Below, piece after piece: positions 18,619-26,753 of a DNA stretch of 64,000 nt; positions within the stretch are counted from its first letter, which is position 1; each line of letters opens with the position of its first letter. Under the pieces are notes generated by a model that was not told the DNA's origin, did not search any database, and saw only the letters and a program-made list of their open reading frames with translations. Source of the stretch: an uncultured Methanobrevibacter sp. GTDB taxonomy: Archaea > Methanobacteriota > Methanobacteria > Methanobacteriales > Methanobacteriaceae. A program made the position numbers and the translations under genes. The stretch covers positions 212,428 to 276,427 of the forward strand of contig OMVY01000004.1 in assembly GCA_900314635.1 (NCBI GenBank), read 5' to 3'.

Positions 18619-18810
18619 CATTATTTTTAGTTTAAACTATTAATTCTGATTTAATTTTGTTAATTTTTTTATTACTTGTTTTTAGTTAAGTTTTTTTTGG
18701 TTTTGTTTTTGGTTTTTAGATTTTTTTTTAGTTTTTTTTAGTTTTTTTTTTAGTTTTTTTTGGTTTTTGGTTTTTAGTTTTTTTTATTTTTTCTAAAAAC
18801 TATGTTTAAA
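18619..18810. terminator. T-run region between convergent genes
   Basis: Convergent DUF2115 and PIN-ATPase genes are separated by long runs of T interrupted by AG or GG (TTTTTTAGTTTTTTTT repeated). Runs of T on the plus strand are standard archaeal termination signals for the DUF2115 gene. Confidence 0.55.
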
Positions 18811-20844
18811 TCAGTCTCTTACCTTTGCAATAATTCTAGCATCCTCTTTCATTGCATTCATTATCTCATTGGCCATATCCAGATTCTTGTTCAATTTAAC
18901 AGAACCCTTCTTGCCTACAGTTGCTGTAAAGAGGAAATCGTCTTCAATTAAAATGTCAAAGGAACGGCCTATGTGTCTTTTTCCAATAGGAAGAACCACA
19001 TGATCCTTTCTAATGTCTGGAATGACTTCGAATCTTTCATAGACTATCTCATCTTCAAAATCTTCTTCTTCCTGCATTTTGAGCTTGTAATCAATCATCT
19101 GGTCAAAATAATCTTTTTTGGACTTTTTAGACTTCTTGTTTTTCTTAGCCTGCTTTTCAAGTCTTTTCTGGAAGCTGTTAGGTGAGTTTTCAAGAGAATC
19201 CACATTTATGCTTATACCGATTTCATTTTCAAGCTCGTTTATTCTCTTTCCCTGTTTTCCAATTATTCTAGCCTTGTATTTGTCTTCGACATAAACATTA
19301 ACCCTCTTGTCGCTTGCAAGGGATACTTCCAGATTTGCCTTTGGAACAACTCTTTTCAATCTTCTAAGTATTTCTGCTTCAGCTATTTTTTGAACAGGGG
19401 TTTTGTCGCTGTTCTTTTTAGCCTTGGATGCTTGAACCATTCCTATATCCATGACAATTGTCTGGTCTCCATAGGTATATATCTCATTGACAAGCTCTCC
19501 TGTTTCAAAGTCCACAACTTCTATTACAGGTCTTGACAGGTCACGCTCTTCCATTCCGGTTGGAACCTTTACTGTAAGTCTGTTTTCATAAATTGCAGCT
19601 ATTTCACCATCTTCAATGTAGATTGTAGTATCCACGATTGATGGGATGGTTCCAAGATCCACCCTGCTTGCAATTCTCTGAATTGCATCAATAGGTCTGG
19701 TTGCATGGACAACCCCTATCATCCCGACTCCTGCAAGACGCATGTCTGCAAATATTTCGAAGTCGTGGTTTTTTCTAAGCTCATCGTAAATTGTAAAATC
19801 AGGCCTTACAAGAAGCAGTATGTCTGCAGTATTTTCCATGTCCCCTTCCAGAGGAGAGTACTGTGTGATTGTATCCGCTACCTGCAGGTCCCTTGGTGAT
19901 TCCATTGTTTTTACAATCTTATGCATCTTCTCATCATAGAACTGTGCAATGGCCTGTGCGAAGGTACTTTTTCCAGCTCCAGGAGATCCTGAAATCAGTA
20001 TTCCCCTTGCGCTGTTTTTGAATCTGTCTATTATTTCTTCAGACAAGTCGTAATCATCAATTGTGACTTTTGCAACAGGTCTCACTGCAGTGATTTCAAG
20101 GGCTTCTGAGAATGGAGGTCTTGCTATTGATATTCTTAAATCTCTGGATTGAACGACAATGGCTCCTTCCATATCTGCTTCAAGGTATGATTTTGGATCG
20201 TATCTCTCCTTTTCAAGGATTTCCTCTGCTATGTTTTCAATCTGCTTGTAAGTGAATTTCTCTTCTGCCAGCTGAACAAGCCGGATATTTCCAGGCTTTC
20301 CTTTTTTAGCCATAGGAGGAATGTTTTCCTTTAAGTGAACAGACATTGTGTCCTTGTCAAAGAACTTGCTTATCTTGAGGTCTATGTTTCCCTTGTACTC
20401 CTGTTCATAGTAAATGACCGGAATTCCTTGCGCTTCTGCTGTTTTAGCCTGTATCTTGTCACTTGTAATGAGCATTGCACGATGTTCTCTTGCAACATCT
20501 CGAATGAGGCTGTCAACCTCTCCTAGTTTTGCAGTCGCCTTTTCAAAGTTTGTAGGACGTCTTCCTGTAATGTTAATTGAAATTTCACCGATTTCAGCCT
20601 GCTCTTGGAGTCTTTTAATTTCTTCCAGTCCTTTTACTCCAGTTGGTCTCTGATTGTTTGCCTGATGTTCCAGCTCTGCTATTGCCGCTTCAGGTATTAT
20701 TATTTCCGGATAGCTCAGTTCCTTTTCCTTAATGAGTTTTGCTACATTTCCTTCTATGATGGCACTGGTATCCGGAACTATTCTCTTTATTTCATCGCTG
20801 TCGTCAATATCATAATCATATTGACCATAATCATCATAATCCAT
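18811..20844 (-). CDS. PIN domain / VirB11-like ATPase / KH domain protein
   Basis: 677 residues with three parts. Residues ~20-150 are a PIN nuclease domain with acidic residues in VPDTSAIIEG, PEAAIAELE, GEVDSLIRDV and LITSDKIQA. Residues ~255-470 are a secretion-type ATPase with Walker A ISGSPGAGKSTFAQ and the Asp box near FTIYDELRK. Residues ~510-560 are a KH RNA-binding domain (ARIIGKQGKRINELE). A lysine-rich linker KKNKKSKKSKKDY follows, then a small C-terminal domain. The same architecture is widespread in archaea and is thought to act on RNA, possibly in decay or ribosome quality control. It sits 115 bases downstream of hisI. Confidence 0.88.
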   Translation of the reverse strand: MDYDDYGQYDYDIDDSDEIKRIVPDTSAIIEGNVAKLIKEKELSYPEIIIPEAAIAELEHQANNQRPTGVKGLEEIKRLQEQAEIGEISINITGRRPTNFEKATAKLGEVDSLIRDVAREHRAMLITSDKIQAKTAEAQGIPVIYYEQEYKGNIDLKISKFFDKDTMSVHLKENIPPMAKKGKPGNIRLVQLAEEKFTYKQIENIAEEILEKERYDPKSYLEADMEGAIVVQSRDLRISIARPPFSEALEITAVRPVAKVTIDDYDLSEEIIDRFKNSARGILISGSPGAGKSTFAQAIAQFYDEKMHKIVKTMESPRDLQVADTITQYSPLEGDMENTADILLLVRPDFTIYDELRKNHDFEIFADMRLAGVGMIGVVHATRPIDAIQRIASRVDLGTIPSIVDTTIYIEDGEIAAIYENRLTVKVPTGMEERDLSRPVIEVVDFETGELVNEIYTYGDQTIVMDIGMVQASKAKKNSDKTPVQKIAEAEILRRLKRVVPKANLEVSLASDKRVNVYVEDKYKARIIGKQGKRINELENEIGISINVDSLENSPNSFQKRLEKQAKKNKKSKKSKKDYFDQMIDYKLKMQEEEDFEDEIVYERFEVIPDIRKDHVVLPIGKRHIGRSFDILIEDDFLFTATVGKKGSVKLNKNLDMANEIMNAMKEDARIIAKVRD

Positions 20845-20959
20845 TGTTTCACATCCTTATTGGATTTTATATTTTATGGTGTTGGGTGATGGTGGTTTTT
20901 ATAATTTTGAATACAAATCTTAATAGAAAAAATTACTTGCTTAAGCGGATAAGTGAAAA

Positions 20960-21370
20960 TCATCCGTACATTTCCTTAGGGTCGAATAATCTTTCGGATA
21001 TGACTTTTATTTCATTGTCTGTGATATTGTCCAGATCAATCTCCTTGTCGATATCGAGTTGTCTGAAGAAACAGGACCTGTAGCCTTCATGGCAAGCTGC
21101 GCCTTTTTGGTCCACTTTCAATATTATTGCATCGGCGTCGCAGTCGACATATATTTCCTTAACTGTTTGAATGTTTCCAGAGCTTTCCCCCTTAAGCCAC
21201 TGCTTTCCACGGGAAGTGCTGTAGTAATGAGCCTTCTTTGTTTTCAAGGTCTCTTCAACCGCCTGTCTGTTCATGAATGCCACCATGAGCACTTCATTGG
21301 TCTGCCAGTCCTGTGCAACTGCTATAACAAGGTTTTCTCCATTCTTTTCAAGTCTAAAGTTCAATTCCAT
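20960..21370 (-). CDS. hisI: Phosphoribosyl-AMP cyclohydrolase
   Basis: 136 residues. It opens the purine ring of phosphoribosyl-AMP in the third step of histidine synthesis. Conserved blocks are MVAFMNRQAVEETLKTKKAHYYSTSRGKQWLKGESSG, VDCDADAIILKVDQKGAACHEG (metal-binding Asp and Cys) and SCFFR, given here only as landmarks; zinc is bound by cysteines from these regions. It is monofunctional, without the HisE pyrophosphohydrolase domain, as in other methanogens. It lies 85 bases downstream of hisS on the same strand. Confidence 0.95.
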   Translation of the reverse strand: MELNFRLEKNGENLVIAVAQDWQTNEVLMVAFMNRQAVEETLKTKKAHYYSTSRGKQWLKGESSGNIQTVKEIYVDCDADAIILKVDQKGAACHEGYRSCFFRQLDIDKEIDLDNITDNEIKVISERLFDPKEMYG

Positions 21371-21455
21371 AATTCCGCTTCCTTGTTTTTAGATATTCTT
21401 TTTATTTTTTTTAATCCTTTTTTAATATCTGCTATTATTTGCTGATTGCTATGAC

Positions 21456-22754
21456 CTATAAATTTGATTTTATATATTCCGCAACATCTTCAACAGCTAC
21501 TATCTCCTGCTCTCCGGATTCCATGTCTTTTACAGTAACATTTCCTTCTTCAAGGTCGCGCTCTCCAACAAGAACAACATTCTTAACATTCAGCTTGTTT
21601 GCATAGGAGAGAATCTTCTTGAATTTCTTTCTAGACAAGTCCACTTCAGTTGGAATATCTGCATTTCTTAAATTCTGGGTAATTTCAAAAGCCTTCTGCC
21701 TAGTGGAGTCAGAAATAGCTGCAACATATGTGTTCACCATAGGAGGCAGTTCCTTTTTGCCTCCAAGCTCTTCGATTGCATTCATTAATCTGTCGAATCC
21801 GAGTGCGAATCCAGTGGAAGCAACATCTTCTCCTCCGAATAATTTGACGAGATTGTAAGTTCCTCCGCCGCATACCTGTTTTTGTGCTCCAAGTCCCTGG
21901 ACATATACCTCAAACACAATTCCAGTATAATAATCCAGTCCTCTTGCTACTCCAAGGTTCAATTTGTAGTTGGTCACCTGGAAGCTCTTCAGAGTGTCTA
22001 CAAGCTCCTTGAACTCTTCAAGTGCATCCCTTGCCTCTTCATAAGGAGATACCAGCTCTTCAATATCCTTGATGATTGAAGAGTCTCCAACCATGTCGAT
22101 TAGCTTGAGAAGAACCTCATTCAATTCTGAATTGTCCTTGATTATCGGATTTTCTCCGATTAATGACTCCTTAAGCAGTTCCTTGTCGCCCTTGTCTATG
22201 ACAATCATTATCTCTCTCTGGGTGGCTTCATCGATGTCGAAGTGCTTGAACAGTCCTCTGATTATTCCAAGGTGGTTGACATTGATTTCAGCTGTTGTGA
22301 TGCCCAATGCTTCAAGAGAACTGTTGCACATGGCGATGACCTCAGCTTCCCCTTCTGGAGATTTTGCGCCGATAAGCTCGCATCCGAACTGCCAGAATTG
22401 TCTGAATCTTCCCTTTTGAGGTCTTTCATATCTGAAACAGCTTCCATAGTAGTAAAGCTTTATAGGCTTTGCTGATTTCTGCATTTCATTAAGGTATAAT
22501 CGTGAAATAGGTGCTGTGATTTCAGGTCTTAGTGTGAGGTCACGACCTCCCTTGTCTTTGAAATTGTAGAGCTGGTCGACGATTTCCTCGCCTGATTTTG
22601 TAGTGAACAGCTTCAAGTCTTCAAAAAGAGGAGTCTGCACTTCTCCAAAACCGTAGTTTTCAAACACTCTTCTTAATGTGTTTTCAGCTTCCTTTCTTTG
22701 TCTCATTTCTTCAAAGAGAAAGTCTCTAGTTCCTCTTGGTCTTTCAAATTCCAT
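21456..22754 (-). CDS. hisS: Histidine-tRNA ligase
   Basis: 432 residues, class II aminoacyl-tRNA synthetase. It begins EFERPRGTRDFLFEE; motif 2 is SCFRYERPQKGRFRQFWQFG, the histidine-specific signature is GLDYYTGIVFEVY (~280), and motif 3 is STGFALGFDRL. The last ~95 residues are the anticodon-binding domain. It charges tRNA-His in the cytoplasm. ATG 22754 is preceded by GGAGGAATATA. Upstream lie two repeated hairpin units on the same strand, about 240 and 485 bases away, which might influence or precede its transcription. Confidence 0.96.
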   Translation of the reverse strand: MEFERPRGTRDFLFEEMRQRKEAENTLRRVFENYGFGEVQTPLFEDLKLFTTKSGEEIVDQLYNFKDKGGRDLTLRPEITAPISRLYLNEMQKSAKPIKLYYYGSCFRYERPQKGRFRQFWQFGCELIGAKSPEGEAEVIAMCNSSLEALGITTAEINVNHLGIIRGLFKHFDIDEATQREIMIVIDKGDKELLKESLIGENPIIKDNSELNEVLLKLIDMVGDSSIIKDIEELVSPYEEARDALEEFKELVDTLKSFQVTNYKLNLGVARGLDYYTGIVFEVYVQGLGAQKQVCGGGTYNLVKLFGGEDVASTGFALGFDRLMNAIEELGGKKELPPMVNTYVAAISDSTRQKAFEITQNLRNADIPTEVDLSRKKFKKILSYANKLNVKNVVLVGERDLEEGNVTVKDMESGEQEIVAVEDVAEYIKSNL

Positions 22755-22910
22755 TATATTCCTCCAATGGTAATAAATAATAAGAATGATTTTTGATTTT
22801 TTAAATAATTTTTAACTAGTAGTTATTTTATATATTATTACTAATAGTTTAACAATAATAATGTATGATGGTTTTTCTTTATAATCTTTTTTAATTATTG
22901 CATTTATTTT

Positions 22911-23057
22911 TTTCAAATGGTGAATGGAGTGGGAAAAAAGAGATTTTATTTTGTTTTTATGGTATGAAACTAATATTTTTTTCAATAAAAAAAGGAATTC
23001 CGAAGAATTCCCTCCTTACCCTATTATTGAATACACCTTGACAAATAATTGTCAATA
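22911..23057 (-). ncRNA. Putative small transcription unit, repeat copy 1
   Basis: On the minus strand the unit reads: AT-rich box with TATATATA, palindrome TTGACAA-N4-TTGTCAA (23038-23055), a short spacer, then a hairpin with a TTCG loop and seven T residues (22987-23011). About 50-70 bases separate the possible start from the T-run, so a tiny transcript is possible. The whole block including bases beyond the hairpin is repeated at 23157-23304, 246 bp away. No expression evidence exists, so ncRNA is a working label. Confidence 0.4.
22987..23011 (-). terminator. Hairpin with TTCG loop and T-run, copy 1
   Basis: On the minus strand GGAATTC-TTCG-GAATTCC is a perfect 7-bp stem with a C(UUCG)G tetraloop, followed directly by seven T residues. 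This looks exactly like an intrinsic terminator. Confidence 0.65.
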
Positions 23058-23156
23058 ATATTTTATTTATTTGAATATATATATTTTTCTAGAATAGTTG
23101 GGAACTTATTATATGTGTTTATTTCATTGTATAGAAAAGGAGTAACATATTATTTT

Positions 23157-23304
23157 TTCAAATGGTGAATGGGATTTTAAAAAAGAGATTTTATTTTGTT
23201 TTTATGGTATGGAACTAATATTTTTTTCAATAAAAAAAGGAATTCCGAAGAATTCCTTCCCATATCAAATTATAGATACACACCTTGACAATTTATTGTC
23301 AATA
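23157..23304 (-). ncRNA. Putative small transcription unit, repeat copy 2
   Basis: Second copy of the unit at 22911-23057. It has TTTATATATTT, then palindrome TTGACAA-N4-TTGTCAA at 23285-23302, then the same TTCG hairpin with seven T residues. The palindrome arms and hairpin are identical to copy 1 while the spacers differ, which suggests these two elements are under selection. Confidence 0.4.
23232..23256 (-). terminator. Hairpin with TTCG loop and T-run, copy 2
   Basis: Identical stem GGAATTC/GAATTCC with TTCG loop and T7 on the minus strand as in copy 1. Confidence 0.65.
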
Positions 23305-23376
23305 ATAGTTGTTTTTCTAAATATATAAATTTTTTCTATAATTGTTCCATGATTAATTATAATCTTTTTAAAAATG

Positions 23377-23553
23377 TGGAGGAACTATTTTTGGTGTGTT
23401 AGATTTAAATCTGTATTAGAATAGGTATAAACATATTATTTCTACAATAAAAATAATTACTTCATAATGCATGAGCATGAAGTAGAAAAAATTAAAGTAT
23501 TTTTTCATGCTACCACCTCCAGACTCTATAATTTGATGTGGGTAGTTCCTCCA
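23377..23553. repeat. 11-bp inverted repeat enclosing the 30-residue frame
   Basis: TGGAGGAACTA at 23377-23387 and TAGTTCCTCCA at 23543-23553 are perfect inverted copies. On the minus strand the upstream arm carries a GGAGG sequence that the downstream arm could pair with. The arms enclose the small hydrophobic frame and its own GGAGGTGG site. Confidence 0.6.
23416..23508 (-). CDS. Possible 30-residue hydrophobic peptide
   Basis: An open frame from ATG 23508 to TAA 23416 encodes a 30-residue peptide starting MKKYFNFFYFM and ending IICLYLF. It is very hydrophobic with a lysine pair at the N-terminus, so it could insert in the membrane. The ribosome binding site GGAGGTGG ends five bases before the ATG, one of the strongest in the window. 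The frame is flanked by an 11-bp inverted repeat (23377-23387 and 23543-23553). The size and character resemble type I toxins or small regulatory membrane peptides, but chance is not excluded because the region is AT-rich. Confidence 0.4.
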   Translation of the reverse strand: MKKYFNFFYFMLMHYEVIIFIVEIICLYLF

Positions 23554-23836
23554 ATAATAAATTAAATTTATTTATATTTAAATTAAACGATAAATATTTA
23601 TTTATTTTTAAATTACTATTTGTATTTCAATTATTTGTCAATATTGACTTTAATTTGGAATATTTGTTTAATTTAAACAATTATTATTGCTTTGTTAAAA
23701 AATTTTAATTTTAAATAATATTTCCAATTTGAAAATTTTTATTAAATTAGAACAATTCACTTAAATGAGAAAACAATACATAGAATTTTAAATAATAAAC
23801 TACTATACTTTATTATAAAATATTTAAGTGTGAATT
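23509..23836. other. Intergenic region upstream of the second DUF2115 gene
   Basis: 328 bases of very AT-rich DNA. The left part holds the leader of the 30-residue frame. The right part, with strings such as TATACTTTATTATAAAATATT at 23800-23823, should contain the promoter of the DUF2115 gene. Nothing else was recognised. Confidence 0.4.
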
Positions 23837-24400
23837 ATGTTTGAAGAATTGCATGACCTCGTGGATAATAAAAGGCTTACAAAGAACAATTTATTGGAAG
23901 TCTTGAAGGAGAAAGCCCAGAAAATATCAATTTTCGACCTCATGGAGGCGAACCAGTACATACTTCAGGATGTGGAGTTTGTGCAGGAAAGATACCAGGA
24001 TGACTTCCGCCAGGCTTATGTCAAGCAGTTCATAGGCCATATCAACCATATCAAAAACGACAGGACAGACTACGACAGCAGGGGCAAAAAGGAGAAAATC
24101 GACTACAAGCAGTTTGAAGAGTCATTGACCACCTTGCATGAAGTCTATGATGGCGTTGACTTTGACAGCGACAAGGTCCAGCTCATATACTGTCTGGTGT
24201 CATTATATGCGACTTTCATATTGAACGAGCCTATTCATTCACTTGATACTCCTTTCCCAGGCAATCTTAAGATAAAGAAGCTTGGAAAGTACTATTATTG
24301 TCCTGTCAAGGGGACTCAGAAGGATACGGAAGGCGCAGTATGCAATATATGCATATCCCGCGAGATCGATTATGATCCGAAACTGAATTCCAGCAGTTAG
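23837..24400 (+). CDS. DUF2115 (UPF0305) family protein, copy 2
   Basis: 187 residues. It shares with copy 1 (18075-18617) the N-terminal pattern of about 40 residues, the block SLYATFILNEPIHSLDTPFPG and the cysteine ending YYCPVKG and VCNICISREIDYD. The paired cysteines suggest a metal centre, but the family has no known function. Its base composition is richer in G+C than the surrounding DNA, typical of an ordinary expressed gene here. It is followed by aroE on the same strand after 64 bases, perhaps in one transcript. Confidence 0.85.
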   Translation: MFEELHDLVDNKRLTKNNLLEVLKEKAQKISIFDLMEANQYILQDVEFVQERYQDDFRQAYVKQFIGHINHIKNDRTDYDSRGKKEKIDYKQFEESLTTLHEVYDGVDFDSDKVQLIYCLVSLYATFILNEPIHSLDTPFPGNLKIKKLGKYYYCPVKGTQKDTEGAVCNICISREIDYDPKLNSSS

Positions 24401-24464
24401 ATATTTAAATGATAATTTTTAATAGCTTAAAGTTTAGAAATGCTTAAATTTATTGGTGATTTTT

Positions 24465-25328
24465 ATGGTAAACGGCAGAACTAATGTATTAGGAGTAATA
24501 GGAGACCCTATAGAACACACATTCTCTCCGGCCATGCATAATGCTGGATTGAAAGCGCTTGGATTGAATTACATTTATCTTCCATTCCATGTCCTGCCTC
24601 AAGATCTTGAATCAGCTGTTTGCGGGGCCCGGTCTCTTGGAATCAGGGGATTGAATGTCACAATTCCACACAAGCAGAATATAATTCCCTATCTTGATGA
24701 AATCGACCCTATAGCTGAAATGATAGGTGCTGTAAACACCGTAAAATTTGATGATGATAAAACCATAGGCTATAATACCGATGGCTATGGATGTCTTAGA
24801 GCAATCAGCGAAGTTGCGGATGTGAAAAACAAGAGGGTGACAATCACAGGTGCCGGCGGTGCTGCAAGGGCTGTTGCATTTCAAATAGCTGCTTCTGGAA
24901 TAGATGAAATGTCCATTTTAAATAGAAATCATAAAAAAGCAGAGGAACTTGCTTCTGATTTGAAGAGCAATTTGAAAAAGATCGATGTTGATATAAATAT
25001 AAATGCCTGTATGATGGATGATTTGGATAAAGAGCTTTCAGAATCTGATATTCTTATTGACACAACTCCTCTTGGAATGCATCCCCATGTTGATGATGAA
25101 CCTATTGCAACTGCGGATATGATGCATGAGGACCTGCTTGTAAATGATATTGTCTACACTCCAATGGAGACATCTTTAATCAAAGAAGCCGTAAAAGCCA
25201 ATGCAAAAGTGGTTTATGGTTATAAGATGCTATTGTATCAAGGCATTCGAAGCTTTGAGATATGGCTTGACACTAAAGCACCTGTTGATGTGATGGAGAA
25301 GGCATTATTGGATGTTTTAGGTCTTTGA
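24465..25328 (+). CDS. aroE: Shikimate dehydrogenase
   Basis: 287 residues started at ATG 24465, which has GGTGAT five bases upstream; the TTG 12 bases earlier overlaps that site. The enzyme reduces 3-dehydroshikimate with NADPH in the aromatic amino acid route. Motifs are GDPIEHTFSPAMHNAG (substrate binding), NVTIPHK with the catalytic lysine, GAVNTVKF, the nucleotide loop TGAGGAARAV (~130) and NRNHKKAEELA. YGYKMLLYQGIRSFE near the C-terminus holds the conserved glutamine. Length and motifs are normal. Confidence 0.96.
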   Translation: MVNGRTNVLGVIGDPIEHTFSPAMHNAGLKALGLNYIYLPFHVLPQDLESAVCGARSLGIRGLNVTIPHKQNIIPYLDEIDPIAEMIGAVNTVKFDDDKTIGYNTDGYGCLRAISEVADVKNKRVTITGAGGAARAVAFQIAASGIDEMSILNRNHKKAEELASDLKSNLKKIDVDININACMMDDLDKELSESDILIDTTPLGMHPHVDDEPIATADMMHEDLLVNDIVYTPMETSLIKEAVKANAKVVYGYKMLLYQGIRSFEIWLDTKAPVDVMEKALLDVLGL

Positions 25329-25429
25329 AACTATTTTTCTAATGCCTGAAAAACTTTATTTTATTTTTTTTAATAATTTTTAAATTATTTTGATTCTTTT
25401 TTAGAAAATATTTTAAAAAGCATTTATTT

Positions 25430-25547
25430 TAATTATTTTTGGATGATAAATGCTTATTTTATATTTTTTTTTTAATTATTTTTGGATGATAAATGCTTAT
25501 TTTATATTTTTTTTTAATTATTTTTGGATGATAAATGCTTATTTTTT
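25430..25547. repeat. Tandem repeat, three units of 42-43 bp
   Basis: TAATTATTTTTGGATGATAAATGCTTATTTTATATTTTTTT recurs with GGATGATAAATGC at 25441, 25484 and 25526. The array fills the gap between convergent aroE and the cysteine-synthase-like gene; the T-runs in each unit can act as terminators on the plus strand. Confidence 0.85.
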
Positions 25548-25551
25548 ATAT

Positions 25552-26511
25552 TTAAATCACTTCAAAGCCGATAAGATTTATTTTATTGGAAATCAGTTCA
25601 GGGTTTTCATCAACAGGTTCTGATAATTTTGTAGTTATGTATTTCTTGTTGTCGTCAGGAAATACTGTAGCTATTGTCCTTTCATCATTGTTGCTTAAAA
25701 CACTGGCCAGGAAGTTTGCTCCGCTTGAGATTCCGATTCCAAGTCCGAATTCTTTGGCTAGTCTTTTTGACATGTTTATGGCGTCTAAATCCTCAATCAA
25801 TACAATGTCGTCGATTATGTCCTGATTGACTATTCCTGGAATGAAATCATCTCCGATTCCTTCAATGAGATGGCTTCCCTCATCCATTCCCATTTTGAGA
25901 ATTGAAAGTGTGCTAGGCTCCAATGCTATGATTTCGGAATTTGGATTGTGGTCTTTCAACCTTTTGCCGACACCCATCAGGGTTCCTCCGGTTCCGATTC
26001 CTGAAACGAAGGTGTTTACATTAGGAAGGGCGTCGATGATCTCCTGTCCGGTGGTTTTATACTGGGCTTCCTCATTGAATTTATTGTCGAATTGAAGAGG
26101 CTTGTATGCTCCTATTTCTTCTGCAAATTCATCTGCGATTTCAAGAGCTCTTTTGAAACCTCCATCATCTCTTGATACGAGATGGATCTTGGCCCCATAC
26201 ATTTCAATCAGCTGCTTTCTCTCTAAAGACACCCAGTCCGGCATTAGGATATGGACTTCATGACCGAACAATGCGCCTATGGCAGAGAATGCGATTCCTG
26301 TATTTCCACTTGTTACCTCCACAATAGGCTGGCCCTCTTTCAGATTGCCGTTTTCCCTTTCCTTTTCAATGATGTATAATGCGATTCTGTCCTTTATGCT
26401 TCCTGAAAAATTGTAGTATTCGAGCTTTGTGTGTATGCTTCCCTTGTAACCTTCATATTCATAATTGATTTTAATCATCGGTGTGTTTCCAACTAAGTTT
26501 CCAAAATTCAT
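25552..26511 (-). CDS. Cysteine synthase family PLP-dependent enzyme
   Basis: 319 residues started at ATG 26511, preceded by GGATGAT; TTG 26523 would overlap that site. It is a fold-type II PLP enzyme: lysine in NFSGSIKDR (Schiff base), the phosphate- and substrate-loop EVTSGNTGIAF, ISGIG-type loop GIGTGGTLMGVG and GIGISSGANFLA. The family makes cysteine from O-acetylserine or O-phosphoserine, or cystathionine from related substrates. NFSGS replaces the usual NPxGS, so it may belong to a divergent subgroup and the precise substrate is uncertain. It is single, with no sulfur-assimilation genes nearby. Confidence 0.85.
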   Translation of the reverse strand: MNFGNLVGNTPMIKINYEYEGYKGSIHTKLEYYNFSGSIKDRIALYIIEKERENGNLKEGQPIVEVTSGNTGIAFSAIGALFGHEVHILMPDWVSLERKQLIEMYGAKIHLVSRDDGGFKRALEIADEFAEEIGAYKPLQFDNKFNEEAQYKTTGQEIIDALPNVNTFVSGIGTGGTLMGVGKRLKDHNPNSEIIALEPSTLSILKMGMDEGSHLIEGIGDDFIPGIVNQDIIDDIVLIEDLDAINMSKRLAKEFGLGIGISSGANFLASVLSNNDERTIATVFPDDNKKYITTKLSEPVDENPELISNKINLIGFEVI

Positions 26512-26626
26512 AATATCATCCAAAATAATAAAACATTATATTTTATGTTTTTTGAGTATAATATACTTTATTAATTTTTAAAAGACATATGATAGTTTAA
26601 AGAATTATTTGGTGATTTTAGCAATA

Positions 26627-26744
26627 TTTTTAAACTATGATTTAAATAATAAGTTTTAGATTTAATTTTTACACTTGATTAAATAATAAGTATGGATTAA
26701 TTTTTAAACTATGATTTAAATAATAAGTTTTAGATTTAATTTTT
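26627..26744. repeat. Direct repeat of 44 bp before the 253-residue gene
   Basis: TTTTTAAACTATGATTTAAATAATAAGTTTTAGATTTAATTTTT occurs at 26627-26670 and 26701-26744, 74 bp apart and identical; given here in pieces as TTTTTAAACTATGATT, TAAATAATAAGTTTT and AGATTTAATTTTT. The second copy ends immediately before the GTGAT ribosome binding site, so the promoter may be duplicated. Confidence 0.85.
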
Positions 26745-26753
26745 TGTGATAAT

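Larger units (their letters stand above)
22755..23415. other. Intergenic region with two repeated hairpin units
   Basis: About 660 bases upstream of hisS. It contains the two direct-repeat units and hairpins listed separately. The hisS promoter probably lies in 22790-22900, where several TATA-like strings occur. No gene of normal size was found here. Confidence 0.5.
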
